From: Bacillota bacterium
GTDB taxonomy: Bacteria; Bacillota; Clostridia; Clostridiales; Clostridiaceae
NCBI GenBank assembly: GCA_023435985.1
Contig: JAEZKY010000381.1
Coordinates: 1 to 64,000 of the forward strand
Reading direction: 5' to 3'
Length of the DNA: 64,000 nucleotides
Shown here: piece by piece, positions 9,910 to 19,538 of the stretch
How the letters are laid out: each line of letters opens with the position of its first letter
How positions within the stretch are numbered: the first letter of the stretch is position 1
Notes under the pieces: generated by a model
Seen by the model: only the letters and a program-made list of their open reading frames with translations
What the model was told of the DNA's origin: nothing
Databases searched by the model: none
Made by a program: the position numbers and the translations under genes

Positions 9910-10620
9910 ATGTCATATAATTTAACAGATCCTTATGAAATTGCAAGATTTATTAAGGAATCAAAAAAATCTACTCCAGTAAAAGTTTATATAAACGGAG
10001 ATTTAAGTGATGCAGACATGAATGATGTAGAATGGTATGGTTCTAACGGATTTTATATACTAATGGGAGAATCTGATTCTATTACTAAAATAGTTTTAGA
10101 TAATAAACACCTTATTAAACACTTTAGAATAGAAAATGATAGAAGAAATTCCGCTATTCCTATGCTCGATTTACTTGAGGTAGATGCTAGAATTGAGCCA
10201 GGTGCTGTTATAAGAGATAAAGTTACTATTGGTAAAAATGCTGTAATTATGATGGGTGCTGTAATAAACATCGGTGCTGAAATTGGTGATGGAACTATGG
10301 TTGACATGAATGCTGTAGTTGGAGCACGTGGTCAACTAGGTAAGAACGTTCATTTAGGTGCTGGTGCTGTTGTTGCTGGTGTTTTAGAACCACCAAGTAA
10401 AGAACCTTGTAAAATTGGTGACAACACATTAATTGGCGCTAATTCCGTAATTCTTGAAGGCGTTCAAGTAGGCTCTGGTAGTGTTGTTGCTGCTGGTTCA
10501 GTTGTAACTGAAGATGTTCCTGCAAATGTTGTTGTTGCTGGCTCGCCTGCAAAAGTCGTCAAAATCGTGGATGATAAGACAAAGGATAAAACTCAAATTT
10601 TAGACGATTTAAGAAAATAA
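9910..10620 (+). CDS. dapH: Tetrahydrodipicolinate N-acetyltransferase
   Basis: Acetylates tetrahydrodipicolinate in the N-acetyl branch of diaminopimelate synthesis. The 236-residue length matches DapH. The C-terminal two-thirds is a left-handed beta-helix of hexapeptide repeats ([20 protein letters not shown] and following), with [21 protein letters not shown] and [23 protein letters not shown] near the end. I chose the ATG at 9910, preceded by AGAGGTGAT, over an upstream in-frame start. A strong bidirectional terminator follows. Its presence defines which lysine branch this organism uses. Confidence 0.95.
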   Translation: MSYNLTDPYEIARFIKESKKSTPVKVYINGDLSDADMNDVEWYGSNGFYILMGESDSITKIVLDNKHLIKHFRIENDRRNSAIPMLDLLEVDARIEPGAVIRDKVTIGKNAVIMMGAVINIGAEIGDGTMVDMNAVVGARGQLGKNVHLGAGAVVAGVLEPPSKEPCKIGDNTLIGANSVILEGVQVGSGSVVAAGSVVTEDVPANVVVAGSPAKVVKIVDDKTKDKTQILDDLRK

Positions 10621-10704
10621 TTTTTAATTTATAATAATTATTCTTACATAATCTAATTGTAATATTAACTAATATATTATTTAGTACGATTTTATTTTCA
10701 AAAC

Positions 10705-10743
10705 AAAAGGTTTCAATAAATATAAAGTTTATTGAAACCTTTT
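10705..10743. terminator. Bidirectional terminator between dapH and the SSB-like gene
   Basis: A perfect 16-base-pair stem (AAAAGGTTTCAATAAA with its complement) and a 7-base loop have A-rich and T-rich flanks. It sits between convergent genes and can serve both strands. Confidence 0.85.
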
Positions 10744-10784
10744 CTTTTAAATACAAAATTATGTGCTACATATATGATATTAAT

Positions 10785-11435
10785 TTATACTGCTCCTTCT
10801 TCTCCGGAGATTTCTTCTTTATGAGCTCTTTCCATTTTTGAAATAGAAACCTCATAAGCAACCTTTTTTACAACTTCACTGTCTGAGACTTTCTTTTGAT
10901 ATTCCCTGCTTTGAAGTCTTCCCCAAACTTTAATATTGTCACCCACGCTTAATGTCTGACAGAATCTTGAATTTCTTCCCCATGCTATAGTTGGAATATA
11001 ATCCGATTTATTATATGCTCTATTTACAGCAAGCAACACATCAGCAATCTCTCTTCCAAAAGGTGTTGTTCTATAAATTGGTTCCTTACAGATGTACCCA
11101 TCTAAAAATATTTCATTAGGATTTTTACTTCTTTCCATACATGGTTCAATATTTCTTGCAAAAACAGTTAATATCAGCTTATTAGATCCGTCTATAAATT
11201 TGTTGTATGATCTAAGCTGACCTTCTACAATTATGTCCACTCCTACATCCAGCTTAACATCGTTTAACAATCTTTCTGAAACAGTAATATTTAATGTATC
11301 TACTGAATCACTTAATCTCATTACATCCAAATCAAAAGTATAGAAACCCTCCCCATACATTTCATGACTAAACTCTAATCCAGATGTCACTTTACCTTCA
11401 AGGTAAATCTTGTTATTTAGCATTAAATTATCCAT
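10785..11435 (-). CDS. Single-stranded DNA-binding protein-like, two OB-folds
   Basis: The product is about 216 residues. Each half resembles an SSB OB-fold: the first covers about 5-105 (KIYLEGKVTSG..FYTFDLDVMR), the second about 108-205 (IFLDGYICKEPIYRTTPFGREIADVLLAVNRAYNK..IAWGRNSRF). The second half keeps the typical SSB sequence TPFGREIADVLLAVNR. It lacks the acidic C-terminal tip ending in DDIPF found on replicative SSB. It is therefore more likely an accessory nucleic-acid-binding protein. The ATG at 11435 follows GGAGAGAGG. A palindrome lies at its promoter. Confidence 0.72.
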   Translation of the reverse strand: MDNLMLNNKIYLEGKVTSGLEFSHEMYGEGFYTFDLDVMRLSDSVDTLNITVSERLLNDVKLDVGVDIIVEGQLRSYNKFIDGSNKLILTVFARNIEPCMERSKNPNEIFLDGYICKEPIYRTTPFGREIADVLLAVNRAYNKSDYIPTIAWGRNSRFCQTLSVGDNIKVWGRLQSREYQKKVSDSEVVKKVAYEVSISKMERAHKEEISGEEGAV

Positions 11436-11475
11436 TGTTATCCCTCTCTCCATCGGAAATTATTTTATTTTGTGC

Positions 11476-11533
11476 AATATATGCTCCCACTAGCATATAT
11501 TACCATTATAATACAAAAGTTAGTTTCTTTTCA
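11476..11533 (-). promoter_or_regulatory. Promoter with adjacent palindrome upstream of the SSB-like gene
   Basis: On the minus strand, TTGAAA and TATAAT (11510-11505) are 18 bases apart. Just downstream lies a perfect 10-base inverted repeat (AATATATGCT, 6-base gap, AGCATATATT; 11476-11501), where transcription would begin. It could be an operator or a 5' UTR hairpin. Confidence 0.5.
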
Positions 11534-11654
11534 ATAAATATTAATTAATTTTATCCGATAACTAACTTCCACTACCAAATCATCATCTAAAGATGCTGAT
11601 TAATGGAACTAAGTTTCTAGACATTGTGCCCTTGAGGGTAAGTTTAACTAAACT

Positions 11655-12428
11655 TCAGCTTACTGAATCAAGTTTCACTTTATGTTGAATCCCTTGATTG
11701 TCCACGTTATAATCATTAAAATATATCATTTCACCTACTGTTTTAAAACTATATCCTTTGTCCTTTAAATCTTTTATAATTCTTTCTAAATTATTTGGAG
11801 TATTTTTTGCATTGTGAAATAGAATAATAGATCCCGGTTTAACATTTTTCATGACTCTATTATATTCTGTTTCTGCTGATCCCTCCTTCCAGTCAACAGA
11901 ATCAACATCCCATTGAATGGCCATATACCCTAGATTTCTTACCTTCAAAAATGCATCTTTATTATAATCTCCACTTGGAAATCTAAATAATTTCGGTCTT
12001 TCTCCGGTATACTTTTCAATTGTATCATTGGTTTTTTCTATCTCTTCCTTCATTCTAGCTAGTCCTATCTTCGTGAAACTAGGATGCTTATAACTGTGAT
12101 TTCCGAGTTCATGCCCTCCTTCCTTTATTGCCTTCAATTTATTTACATTATCTTCACTATAATTTACCCAGCCTCCCATAATGAAGAATGTTCCTTTTAC
12201 ATTATATTTGTTCAATATGCTTAATATTACATCTAAATTATCTTTCTCCACCCAATTTACATCAAAAGTTAAGCTTACTACTTTATCAGTGGTATCAACG
12301 CAATATATAGGCTCTTCCTCATGAATATTTCCCAAAGCTTCCGTACTTTTGCTAATTCCAATAGATATGAATATTAAAAACATAATTAAAAATATATCTA
12401 TCCCTATTCTCTTTTTTCTCCACGACAC
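11655..12428 (-). CDS. Polysaccharide deacetylase, PdaB-like (sporulation)
   Basis: A membrane-anchored CE4 NodB-type deacetylase: one N-terminal hydrophobic segment (RIGIDIFLIMFLIFISIGIS) followed by the catalytic domain. Motifs in order are TFDVNW (first Asp kept, second replaced as in PdaB), HSYKHP metal histidines, RFPSGDYN, WDVDSVDW and ILFHNA. PdaB family members act on cell wall glycan during sporulation. I favour the GTG at 12428, preceded by AAAAGGAG; an upstream TTG has no such site. Exact substrate is not determined. Confidence 0.8.
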   Translation of the reverse strand: MSWRKKRIGIDIFLIMFLIFISIGISKSTEALGNIHEEEPIYCVDTTDKVVSLTFDVNWVEKDNLDVILSILNKYNVKGTFFIMGGWVNYSEDNVNKLKAIKEGGHELGNHSYKHPSFTKIGLARMKEEIEKTNDTIEKYTGERPKLFRFPSGDYNKDAFLKVRNLGYMAIQWDVDSVDWKEGSAETEYNRVMKNVKPGSIILFHNAKNTPNNLERIIKDLKDKGYSFKTVGEMIYFNDYNVDNQGIQHKVKLDSVS

Positions 12429-12663
12429 TTTTAAATTGCTCCTTTTTACTTTCAAGTTCTTACTTAACTATATTCATTACATATTTTTTTATGCACTAGA
12501 CATATGACTTTAAATTATGTATTTATAAAAATAATTTTGAAAACAACAAGTGCAAATTTATAATAAATATTCTTCATAACGTAATGAAGATAATTTCCTA
12601 AATATTGGCCTTATAAAGTCAATATTTTAAAGTAGAATAGTGAAAAATAGGATGTCATTTAAC

Positions 12664-12692
12664 TTGTTATTTTTTTCATTGTGCCTTATAAT
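12664..12692 (+). promoter_or_regulatory. Sigma-A-type promoter for the DUF4364 gene
   Basis: TTGTTA and TATAAT are separated by 17 bases and lie about 34 bases before the start codon at 12726, which has its own GGAGG. Confidence 0.6.
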
Positions 12693-12725
12693 ATAATAAG
12701 ATTTTCATTAATTATGGAGGTTATT

Positions 12726-13250
12726 ATGTACGAAAATTCATCTGAATTAGCAGAAAATAAATTATTAATGTTATATGTATTAAAGTCAATAAAAAAACCT
12801 ATATCGAATACTCAGCTTACTGAAATAATTCTTGAAAATAACTTTATAAATTATTTTACGCTGCAGCAATATTTATCAGAATTAGAGGAATCTAAATTTG
12901 TTGAATATCACGATATTAACGATAAAAAATTGCTCAGATTAACAGAAAAAGGAGATAATGTCCTTTCTTTATTTAAAGAAAGAATATCCCCTTCTAAGCT
13001 ATCTTCTATTAATGAATATGTTAAAGAAAAGATTGAGTCTATAAAAAAAGAATTGACTATTCATGCCGATTATACTCTTGGACAAACTGATAGCTTTATA
13101 GTTGATCTTAAAGCCATTGAGGATGATGCTCTGCTTATGGAGTTAAAATTATCAGTTCCATCAAAGAGCCAAGCTACTTCAATTTGCAGTAAGTGGAAAG
13201 AAAATCCTTCAGAAATATACAATAATATAATTAATTTATTAATTATATAA
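12726..13250 (+). CDS. DUF4364 winged-helix protein
   Basis: A 174-residue cytoplasmic protein of the DUF4364 family. Residues about 8-75 form a winged-helix-like region (PISNTQLTEIILENNFINYFTLQQYLSELEES), and a C-terminal domain follows with a LGQTDSFIVDLKA segment. Members are presumed transcriptional regulators; targets are unknown. The ATG at 12726 follows GGAGG; an earlier in-frame start lacks one. Its last 8 bases overlap the 3' end of the convergent beta-propeller gene. Confidence 0.82.
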   Translation: MYENSSELAENKLLMLYVLKSIKKPISNTQLTEIILENNFINYFTLQQYLSELEESKFVEYHDINDKKLLRLTEKGDNVLSLFKERISPSKLSSINEYVKEKIESIKKELTIHADYTLGQTDSFIVDLKAIEDDALLMELKLSVPSKSQATSICSKWKENPSEIYNNIINLLII

Positions 13251-14139
13251 TTATATCATTATCAACTAAAGTCATACTATTAGGCTCAGAACCTATTGAT
13301 ATGGCTTTTATTTTTTTATCTCTAATATCTATAACCTTTAACAATCCATTTAAGTAATCTCCTACAAATAGATTTTCATTCACCTTAACTATTCCTTTGG
13401 GCATACCACCTATTTCAAATTTATCAATTTCCTTAAGCTCAGATAAATTTATAATACTTATTGTTCCGTCACATAAATTTGAAACATATAAATAATTTCC
13501 TTCTTGAAACAAATCTACAGGACAATGCCCAACTGCTATCTTATCAATCAGTTCCAAAGTTTTCAGTTCTATAATTCCTATGCTGCCATTTGTATCTTGA
13601 CCAAGATAACTCATACAAACATATAGGTAATCATTATTCTCTGAAACTATCATTTTTATAGGCATACTTTCTACCTTAATTCTTTTTATCTCCTTGTTAT
13701 TCATATAGTCAATTACAGATATACTATCATCCACCATATTGCTTATAAATAAAAGATTCTTTTCCTTTAGTAATATAATATTGTGAGGAAACCTGCCTGT
13801 TGGAATTTCAAAATTAATTCTTTCATTAATTAAATCGTATATTATAAGTGAATTAGATTCCCCGCATAAAACATATACTACATCATCATGTGCAATTATA
13901 TCATTGGGATGTGCACCTACATATACATTATCTTCTTCTTTAAAATTGTTGTAATTTACAAGCGAAATGCTATTATTATAATTATTAGCCACTAAGATTT
14001 TACCTTTGTACAATGATAACCCATGGGGGCCAAATGGACTTTCACCAACAGATAAAGCTAAACTTTCAATCTTTAGACTTTCAGTATTTATTTTCTTTAA
14101 ACTATCTGAACCGGTATTGCATAAAATAATATAGCTCAT
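13243..14139 (-). CDS. YVTN/YncE-like beta-propeller protein
   Basis: A 298-residue protein made of about seven repeats of roughly 40 residues, each with a pattern such as ILVANNYNNSISLVNY, LFISNMVDDSISVIDY or LYVSNLCDGTISIINL. This is the YVTN-type beta-propeller fold. There is no signal peptide, so it appears cytoplasmic, unlike many surface-exposed relatives. Catalytic residues cannot be assigned; a binding role is typical. The ATG at 14139 is preceded by GGGGGAA. It overlaps the DUF4364 gene tail to tail. Confidence 0.75.
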   Translation of the reverse strand: MSYIILCNTGSDSLKKINTESLKIESLALSVGESPFGPHGLSLYKGKILVANNYNNSISLVNYNNFKEEDNVYVGAHPNDIIAHDDVVYVLCGESNSLIIYDLINERINFEIPTGRFPHNIILLKEKNLLFISNMVDDSISVIDYMNNKEIKRIKVESMPIKMIVSENNDYLYVCMSYLGQDTNGSIGIIELKTLELIDKIAVGHCPVDLFQEGNYLYVSNLCDGTISIINLSELKEIDKFEIGGMPKGIVKVNENLFVGDYLNGLLKVIDIRDKKIKAISIGSEPNSMTLVDNDIII

Positions 14140-14386
14140 CACATTTCCCCCTTTAGATAATCATGCTACTATCTATAATATATTCTGAAACTATATTATT
14201 GGCACAAATTATTAACGGTCTTATCTTTATTTCTTGACAGATTTCTTGTATAATTAAAAGAAGTCCACATACATTAATATTTAATAAATATTTCATATGA
14301 ACTTATTTATTGAAACATATATCTATTTATTTAATGTATGATGAACCATATTTTTAAAATATTTTAATTTAAGGAGTGTGTTTAGA

Positions 14387-14644
14387 ATGTTTTCATATAA
14401 AACATCTGGAGTGTGTTCATCAACAATAAACATTGAAATTAACAATAATATTGTTGAGAATGTAGAATTTGTTGGAGGATGTGCTGGTAATCTTTTAGGT
14501 ATTGGCCAACTAGTAAAAGGTATGACTGTTGATGCTGTCATAGCAAAATTAGAAGGTATAGATTGTAGAAGTAAAGGAACATCATGTCCTGATCAACTTT
14601 CTAAAGCCTTACTAACTTGGAAAAAAGAAAATGCATCTGCATAA
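14387..14644 (+). CDS. TSCPD domain protein (TIGR03905 type)
   Basis: An 85-residue protein consisting of one TSCPD domain, with conserved cysteines in TSGVCS, GGCAGN, DCRSKGTSCPDQL. The same domain occurs at the C-terminus of some B12-dependent ribonucleotide reductases and stands alone in many Clostridia. A metal- or redox-binding role is plausible but unproven. The ATG at 14387 follows AAGGAGTG. It is a single gene with its own terminator. Confidence 0.88.
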   Translation: MFSYKTSGVCSSTINIEINNNIVENVEFVGGCAGNLLGIGQLVKGMTVDAVIAKLEGIDCRSKGTSCPDQLSKALLTWKKENASA

Positions 14645-14648
14645 TATA

Positions 14649-14674
14649 GATGTCCAACTTTAAAGTTGGACATC
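14649..14674. terminator. Terminator after the TSCPD gene
   Basis: A 12-base-pair perfect inverted repeat (GATGTCCAACTT with AAGTTGGACATC) starts 5 bases after the stop, followed by TTATTTCTTT. It lies between convergent genes. Confidence 0.85.
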
Positions 14675-14693
14675 TTATTTCTTTGATTGTGCC

Positions 14694-16664
14694 TTACTGA
14701 AGATATAGCTCTTTTTCTCCAGATAGCAGTGATAAAGTACTTGTTATCTCTTCTACTACATCTTTATAACTTAAATATATTTTAAGTTCTATATTGTTAT
14801 AATCTTCACCTATTTCTTTTATTTTTCCATATAGATATTTTCCTTTATCTAATAAATTTTTTAATATAGTATTATTTTCCCCAGGTACATATCCAATTAC
14901 ATACCCATCAGTTGTTATAATTTCAATTGCATTTTTATCTTCATAATCATCATGTTTTCTTTTTAAATACAAAATATCATCTTCAAATATTTTATTGTAT
15001 ATTTCACTCATATCAAAATCACTTGTTCCTGCCACATTTAAGGTAATTAAGTATATATCCTTCACATGTGGTTCTATATGCATATCTTCATTAACAGCTA
15101 CATATTTCTTAATTTTATTATATGACTTAATTAATAGAGAATTTAAGGACCGTCTAACACTTGTTACCATTTCTGTACTAATTGCATCATTAATAATCTC
15201 TTTATCCAGTGAATCAAATTCTTCTTTAAATATTTGAAGATTTGTAGCAGCTTGAAGCCTTGTTTCTATCAAAGGTGATTTTAAGGCTTGAATATTAAGC
15301 TCTTTATACTTATCTTTGAATTCCTCAGACTTAGAATATTTTATAATTATAAAGAAACAAATTTGAGCTATATCCCCATAAGCTAAGTTCTCTATTTTTA
15401 ATTCATCCTGGCCGCTTAATACCTGACTCATAGGCAATTTATGTAACCCTAAATCAAGGGCACATTTTCTTATAGCTTTGCCTCCTACAGTAAAAGCATA
15501 TTTGTATAACAATGCATTTGTATAATCTCTTTTTAATATTGTTTCAAATTCTCTTTTTTTTAATTTATATTTAGTTTTTTCTGCACAGCCAATTAAAACA
15601 CCACTTTCAATTTCTATGTTATCTACTTCATTAGCTATTACTTCATGCCATATATCTTTTTTACAAATCTTCGTGCAAATATTAATTATGTCTTTATATT
15701 CATCATTATACTTATATGGCACGGAACTATTTTTATAGTCATCAATTATAGCAGCTTCTATTGAATAAATTATTGAAATAACTGCATATAAAGAATATAT
15801 TCCTCCATTAATTGTATCAATTATCTCTAATAACTCATTGCAAACTTTTATCGAATCTTTCACCTCATCTATACCATAATCAGAAAGCAGCGTGCTAAAT
15901 GATTTAGAAAAGGCTTCAAGTTCCTCTCTATTAAATGTAGTATTTTCCAAATACTCAGTTATTTCCAGAGATAACATGCTATACGCTATCAGCTCAGTAA
16001 CTCCAACGCTATTTTCACATCCATTTTCTATCATCCATTTTTTTATTTCATAAGTTGCTGGTCTTAAATTCATTAGAGCAAATACTTTTCCATATCCTTG
16101 AGATTTCTTTGCAATTTTAAAAATAATATTATTGCAATTTCCTATATATTCATAGGCTTTGATTACGTAGAAGAGATACTCGTTATGAATAGAAAATACC
16201 TCTAGTAACTCATTTATATTTTCAAAATTGCAAATAGCTGCAATAAGTATCCCTAATTTAATCTCTTCACCATCTGTGCTTTCAAAAAGCATTCTATTTA
16301 TAGCACTTTTAGATTTCATATTTAATTCTTCATTAACTTCTAGAGTAGATTTGAAATTCCTCATAAAATTATCATAATAATTTATTATTGGATTTATAGT
16401 AACATACTCTCTTACAGCTATTAAATCTTCTTCATTCCTCAAGGCTTCTAAATAAATTTTGATAAGTTTATTTGCTAGTCTATTCTTTTCATAATCGTGG
16501 AGTGGACGTATTTTTTTTGTTGTAATTTTAAATTCTTTTATTCCAGCCGTCTCGAAGTCTTGATCGCTATACAGCACACCTTTATTTCTATCATGAAACT
16601 CTTTTAAATCATGATATATTGAACTTTTATTGTGAGCAGTATTCTCTCTGTGTTTCTTCACCAT
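14694..16664 (-). CDS. Large HIRAN-domain protein of unknown function
   Basis: A 656-residue soluble protein. The C-terminal region, about residues 545-640, matches a HIRAN domain: a TLNVAGTSDF start, LKRKHDDYEDKNAIEII and GYVIGYVPGENN. HIRAN domains bind DNA ends or stalled forks in eukaryotic HLTF and occur in bacterial DNA-repair and restriction contexts. The first 540 residues are mostly helical and repeat-like, and I recognise no helicase or nuclease motif. It is a single transcription unit, 64 bases upstream in sequence from folC. A DNA-damage or defence role is possible but only inferred. Confidence 0.65.
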   Translation of the reverse strand: MVKKHRENTAHNKSSIYHDLKEFHDRNKGVLYSDQDFETAGIKEFKITTKKIRPLHDYEKNRLANKLIKIYLEALRNEEDLIAVREYVTINPIINYYDNFMRNFKSTLEVNEELNMKSKSAINRMLFESTDGEEIKLGILIAAICNFENINELLEVFSIHNEYLFYVIKAYEYIGNCNNIIFKIAKKSQGYGKVFALMNLRPATYEIKKWMIENGCENSVGVTELIAYSMLSLEITEYLENTTFNREELEAFSKSFSTLLSDYGIDEVKDSIKVCNELLEIIDTINGGIYSLYAVISIIYSIEAAIIDDYKNSSVPYKYNDEYKDIINICTKICKKDIWHEVIANEVDNIEIESGVLIGCAEKTKYKLKKREFETILKRDYTNALLYKYAFTVGGKAIRKCALDLGLHKLPMSQVLSGQDELKIENLAYGDIAQICFFIIIKYSKSEEFKDKYKELNIQALKSPLIETRLQAATNLQIFKEEFDSLDKEIINDAISTEMVTSVRRSLNSLLIKSYNKIKKYVAVNEDMHIEPHVKDIYLITLNVAGTSDFDMSEIYNKIFEDDILYLKRKHDDYEDKNAIEIITTDGYVIGYVPGENNTILKNLLDKGKYLYGKIKEIGEDYNNIELKIYLSYKDVVEEITSTLSLLSGEKELYLQ

Positions 16665-16728
16665 ATAACTTTATTACTCCTTTTAAGCTAAATTCCAAAT
16701 CTACGATCTGGTTATAATTAATTTTCTG

Positions 16729-18030
16729 CTATCTTGAATTTATAATTTTTCTCATATCTCCTATCATGTACAACGAACCACTTATCAGTATCAAATCATC
16801 TTCTTCTGCTTCCTTTAATGTAAGTTCAAAAGCTTCTTCATAATTTTCCAATGCCACAGTATTTGAATTATACTCTAAAATCTCTTTTTTTAAATCTTCA
16901 CAAAGCTCTGCCCTATCACTATGAGGAGTTAGCGCATATACCTTTTCAGCTATTGGAGTAATTTCTTTTACCATTTCCTTAACCTGTTTATCTGCCAAGA
17001 TGCCAAGCAATAAATATAATTTTTTATATTTAAAATATTTTTCGACATTTTTTCTAAGTGCTCTGATTCCATCTATATTATGAGCTCCATCAATTACCAC
17101 AGTAGGCTTTTTTCTTAATACTTCAAGTCGTCCTATCCATTTAACATCTTCTAATGATTTTTCTATTAGCTCTCTATTAATTATAATATTTTCTTTTTCA
17201 AATAATGTCTCAATAGTATTTAATGCTACAGATAAATTTAATATTTGATGCTCTCCAAGTAAAGGCAATTTTATATTATAAGTGTTTTTAATACTTTTAA
17301 CTTCTACATTCTGATATAACTTATCATTATTAATATCAATTAATCTACAATCTTCTTTCTTTAACAAATAAACCTTTGAATTTTTCTCTTTTGATGCTTT
17401 TAACACAACTTCTTCTGCGTCTTTTTCCTGAGGATATAATACAACTGGTACCTTTTCTTTAATTATTCCAGCTTTTTCCCTTGCTATATCTTTTAAATTA
17501 TCTCCTAAGATATTTACATGATCCAAACTTATGGAGGTTATTACCGAAACTTTTGGTATTATTACATTAGTCGAATCTAATCTTCCTCCCAAACCAACTT
17601 CAATCACAGCGTAATCTACTTTTTCATTATAGAAATATAAAAACATAAGCGCAGTTATTATTTCAAATTCAGTTGGATGTTCAAAACCTTCTTCAATTAC
17701 TTTTTTAATAACAACTTTTACTTGTTCCAGCAATTTTACTAATTTATACTTTTCAATATTTTCACCATTTATTTGAATTCTCTCCTCAAATTCCTCTAGG
17801 TATGGAGAGGTATACATTCCAACTTTATAACCATATCCTCTCAAAATCTTACTAATCATAGCAGTAGTTGATCCTTTGCCATTAGTTCCTGCTATATGTA
17901 TCATTTTAAGTTTCTCATGTGGATTTCCAAGTAGCTCTAAAATTCTAAAAGTTCTTTCAAGTCCATAATTAGAACCAAATTTTCCAACACTTGATATATA
18001 ATTCATTGCTTCATCATAAGTCATGCTCAT
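16729..18030 (-). CDS. folC: Dihydrofolate synthase / folylpolyglutamate synthase
   Basis: A Mur-ligase-family enzyme that adds glutamate to dihydropteroate and to folates with ATP. At 433 residues it has the family length. The P-loop is GTNGKGST (about 47-54), with TSPYLEEFEERIQING as the folate loop, VEVGLGGRLDSTN as the second signature and VIDGAHN in the C-terminal domain. The ATG at 18030 has AAGAGGT upstream. In many Clostridia folC follows valS directly; here an aminotransferase, TerC and an HD gene lie between them. Confidence 0.95.
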   Translation of the reverse strand: MSMTYDEAMNYISSVGKFGSNYGLERTFRILELLGNPHEKLKMIHIAGTNGKGSTTAMISKILRGYGYKVGMYTSPYLEEFEERIQINGENIEKYKLVKLLEQVKVVIKKVIEEGFEHPTEFEIITALMFLYFYNEKVDYAVIEVGLGGRLDSTNVIIPKVSVITSISLDHVNILGDNLKDIAREKAGIIKEKVPVVLYPQEKDAEEVVLKASKEKNSKVYLLKKEDCRLIDINNDKLYQNVEVKSIKNTYNIKLPLLGEHQILNLSVALNTIETLFEKENIIINRELIEKSLEDVKWIGRLEVLRKKPTVVIDGAHNIDGIRALRKNVEKYFKYKKLYLLLGILADKQVKEMVKEITPIAEKVYALTPHSDRAELCEDLKKEILEYNSNTVALENYEEAFELTLKEAEEDDLILISGSLYMIGDMRKIINSR

Positions 18031-18146
18031 TTATATTTACCTCTTTATTAATATGTTTTTCTTATATCTTATTAAACTTATTCACATTCAATTATACTTC
18101 AATTTTAAATAAATTCCTAATATAAAAATGTATATCTTATATATGC

Positions 18147-18168
18147 AAAAAGCTGCCTAAAAGCAGCT
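18147..18168 (-). terminator. Terminator after the aminotransferase
   Basis: On the minus strand, AGCTGC, a 6-base loop, GCAGCT and then TTTTTG. It lies 9 bases after the stop of the upstream aminotransferase. Confidence 0.75.
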
Positions 18169-18176
18169 CTTTAAGT

Positions 18177-19376
18177 CTAAAGTTTTTTATCTATATTATA
18201 ATCTTCTGCCAATTTTTTAAATATAGGCAAGGCATTTTCTATCTGTTCAGTTTGAACACAATATGAAATTCTAACGTGCCCTGGACATCCAAAATCATCT
18301 CCTGGTACTAATAGCAGATCATACTTTTTAGCCTTCTCACAAAAAGCCTTAGCATCAGGCTCCAGTGATTGAGGAAACAAATAAAATGCTCCGCCTGGTT
18401 CTACGCATTTGTATCCCATTTCTATTAATCCATTATATAATAGTTCTTTATTCTTCTCATATACTGATATATCTGAAGTTATGCCTGCACATCTTCCTAC
18501 TACCTTTTGAAATAAGCTTGGTGCATTTACATATCCAAGAACTCTTCCCGCACCACATACAGCAGCATAAGTATCTTCAAAGTTTTCGATTTCATTAGGC
18601 ACTAATACATACCCTATTCTCTCGCCAGGTAACGATAAAGATTTACTATATGAATAACATACAAACGTATTTTCATAGTATTTTGTTAAATATGGCACCT
18701 CAACGCCTTTATATGCAATTTCTCTATATGGTTCATCTGATATTAAGTAAATTGTATGCCCATATTCTGATGATTTTTCTTTCAATATTTTAGTTAACTT
18801 CAAAATTGTTTCCTCTGAATAAACCACCCCTGATGGATTATTAGGAGAGTTTACAATAATCGCCTTGGTATTTTTATTGATTTTCTTTTCAAATTCCTCA
18901 AAATTAATTTGAAAGTTTTCAATATTAGCACTTATTACTATAAGCTTAGCACCTGTTGCTTCTACAAAACATCTATATTCAGGAAAAAAAGGTGCGAAGG
19001 TAATAAACTCATCATCCTTGCAGGATAAAGCTTTAAAACAAATACTGATTGATGCTGCTGCCCCAACTGTCATGTATAAATTATTCTTTGTAAAATTAGT
19101 ATCAAACCTTTTGTTTATTGAATCTGCAATACTTTCTCTTACCTTATCATCGCCCTGTGCGCTGGTATATCCATGCACCAATGTTGACTCTTCATTTTCT
19201 AAAATATCAAGAATCGATTCTTTAACTGCTGCCGGAGCTGGAACGTTAGGATTCCCAATACTAAAATCATAAATTTTATCACGTCCAACAATTTCAGCTC
19301 TTCTTTTACCAAACTCAAAGATCTCACGAATAGTCGATCTTTTACTTCCTATTGCAATCATTTCTTTAGATAACAC
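18177..19376 (-). CDS. PLP-dependent class I aminotransferase (aspartate-aminotransferase-like)
   Basis: A 399-residue fold-type I aminotransferase. NSPNNPSGVVYS and SDEPYREI contribute to the active site, and the PLP lysine is in SYSKSLSLPGERIGY (Lys near 245). The carboxylate-binding Arg in GHVRISYC is present near the C-terminus. The start is a GTG with GGGGGA upstream. It stands alone between two terminators. Aspartate aminotransferase is the most likely activity, but substrate range cannot be settled by sequence; it differs clearly from the other two aminotransferases in the window. Confidence 0.82.
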   Translation of the reverse strand: MLSKEMIAIGSKRSTIREIFEFGKRRAEIVGRDKIYDFSIGNPNVPAPAAVKESILDILENEESTLVHGYTSAQGDDKVRESIADSINKRFDTNFTKNNLYMTVGAAASISICFKALSCKDDEFITFAPFFPEYRCFVEATGAKLIVISANIENFQINFEEFEKKINKNTKAIIVNSPNNPSGVVYSEETILKLTKILKEKSSEYGHTIYLISDEPYREIAYKGVEVPYLTKYYENTFVCYSYSKSLSLPGERIGYVLVPNEIENFEDTYAAVCGAGRVLGYVNAPSLFQKVVGRCAGITSDISVYEKNKELLYNGLIEMGYKCVEPGGAFYLFPQSLEPDAKAFCEKAKKYDLLLVPGDDFGCPGHVRISYCVQTEQIENALPIFKKLAEDYNIDKKL

Positions 19377-19493
19377 TTATAGTCCCCCTTTATTTCAGTT
19401 AACAAGTAACTGTTTACGCTAAAAACTTCTTTACATTGTAATTCAACTTATTACTTATCTTAGAGAGTTTTAATATTATTTTATGCTTTTTTA

Positions 19494-19530
19494 CAAAAAA
19501 AATCAATTTTACAACCTTGTAAAACTGATT
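19494..19530 (-). terminator. Terminator after the TerC gene
   Basis: A 14-base-pair stem with a 2-base centre (AATCAGTTTTACAA pairing with TTGTAAAATTGATT, one G-U) is followed by a run of T on the minus strand. It starts 8 bases after the stop. Confidence 0.88.
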
Positions 19531-19538
19531 TAGTAACA

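Noticed and set aside
14234..14254. TTGACA and TATAAT upstream of the TSCPD gene
   Set aside because: Only 9 bases separate them, far too few for a sigma-A promoter.
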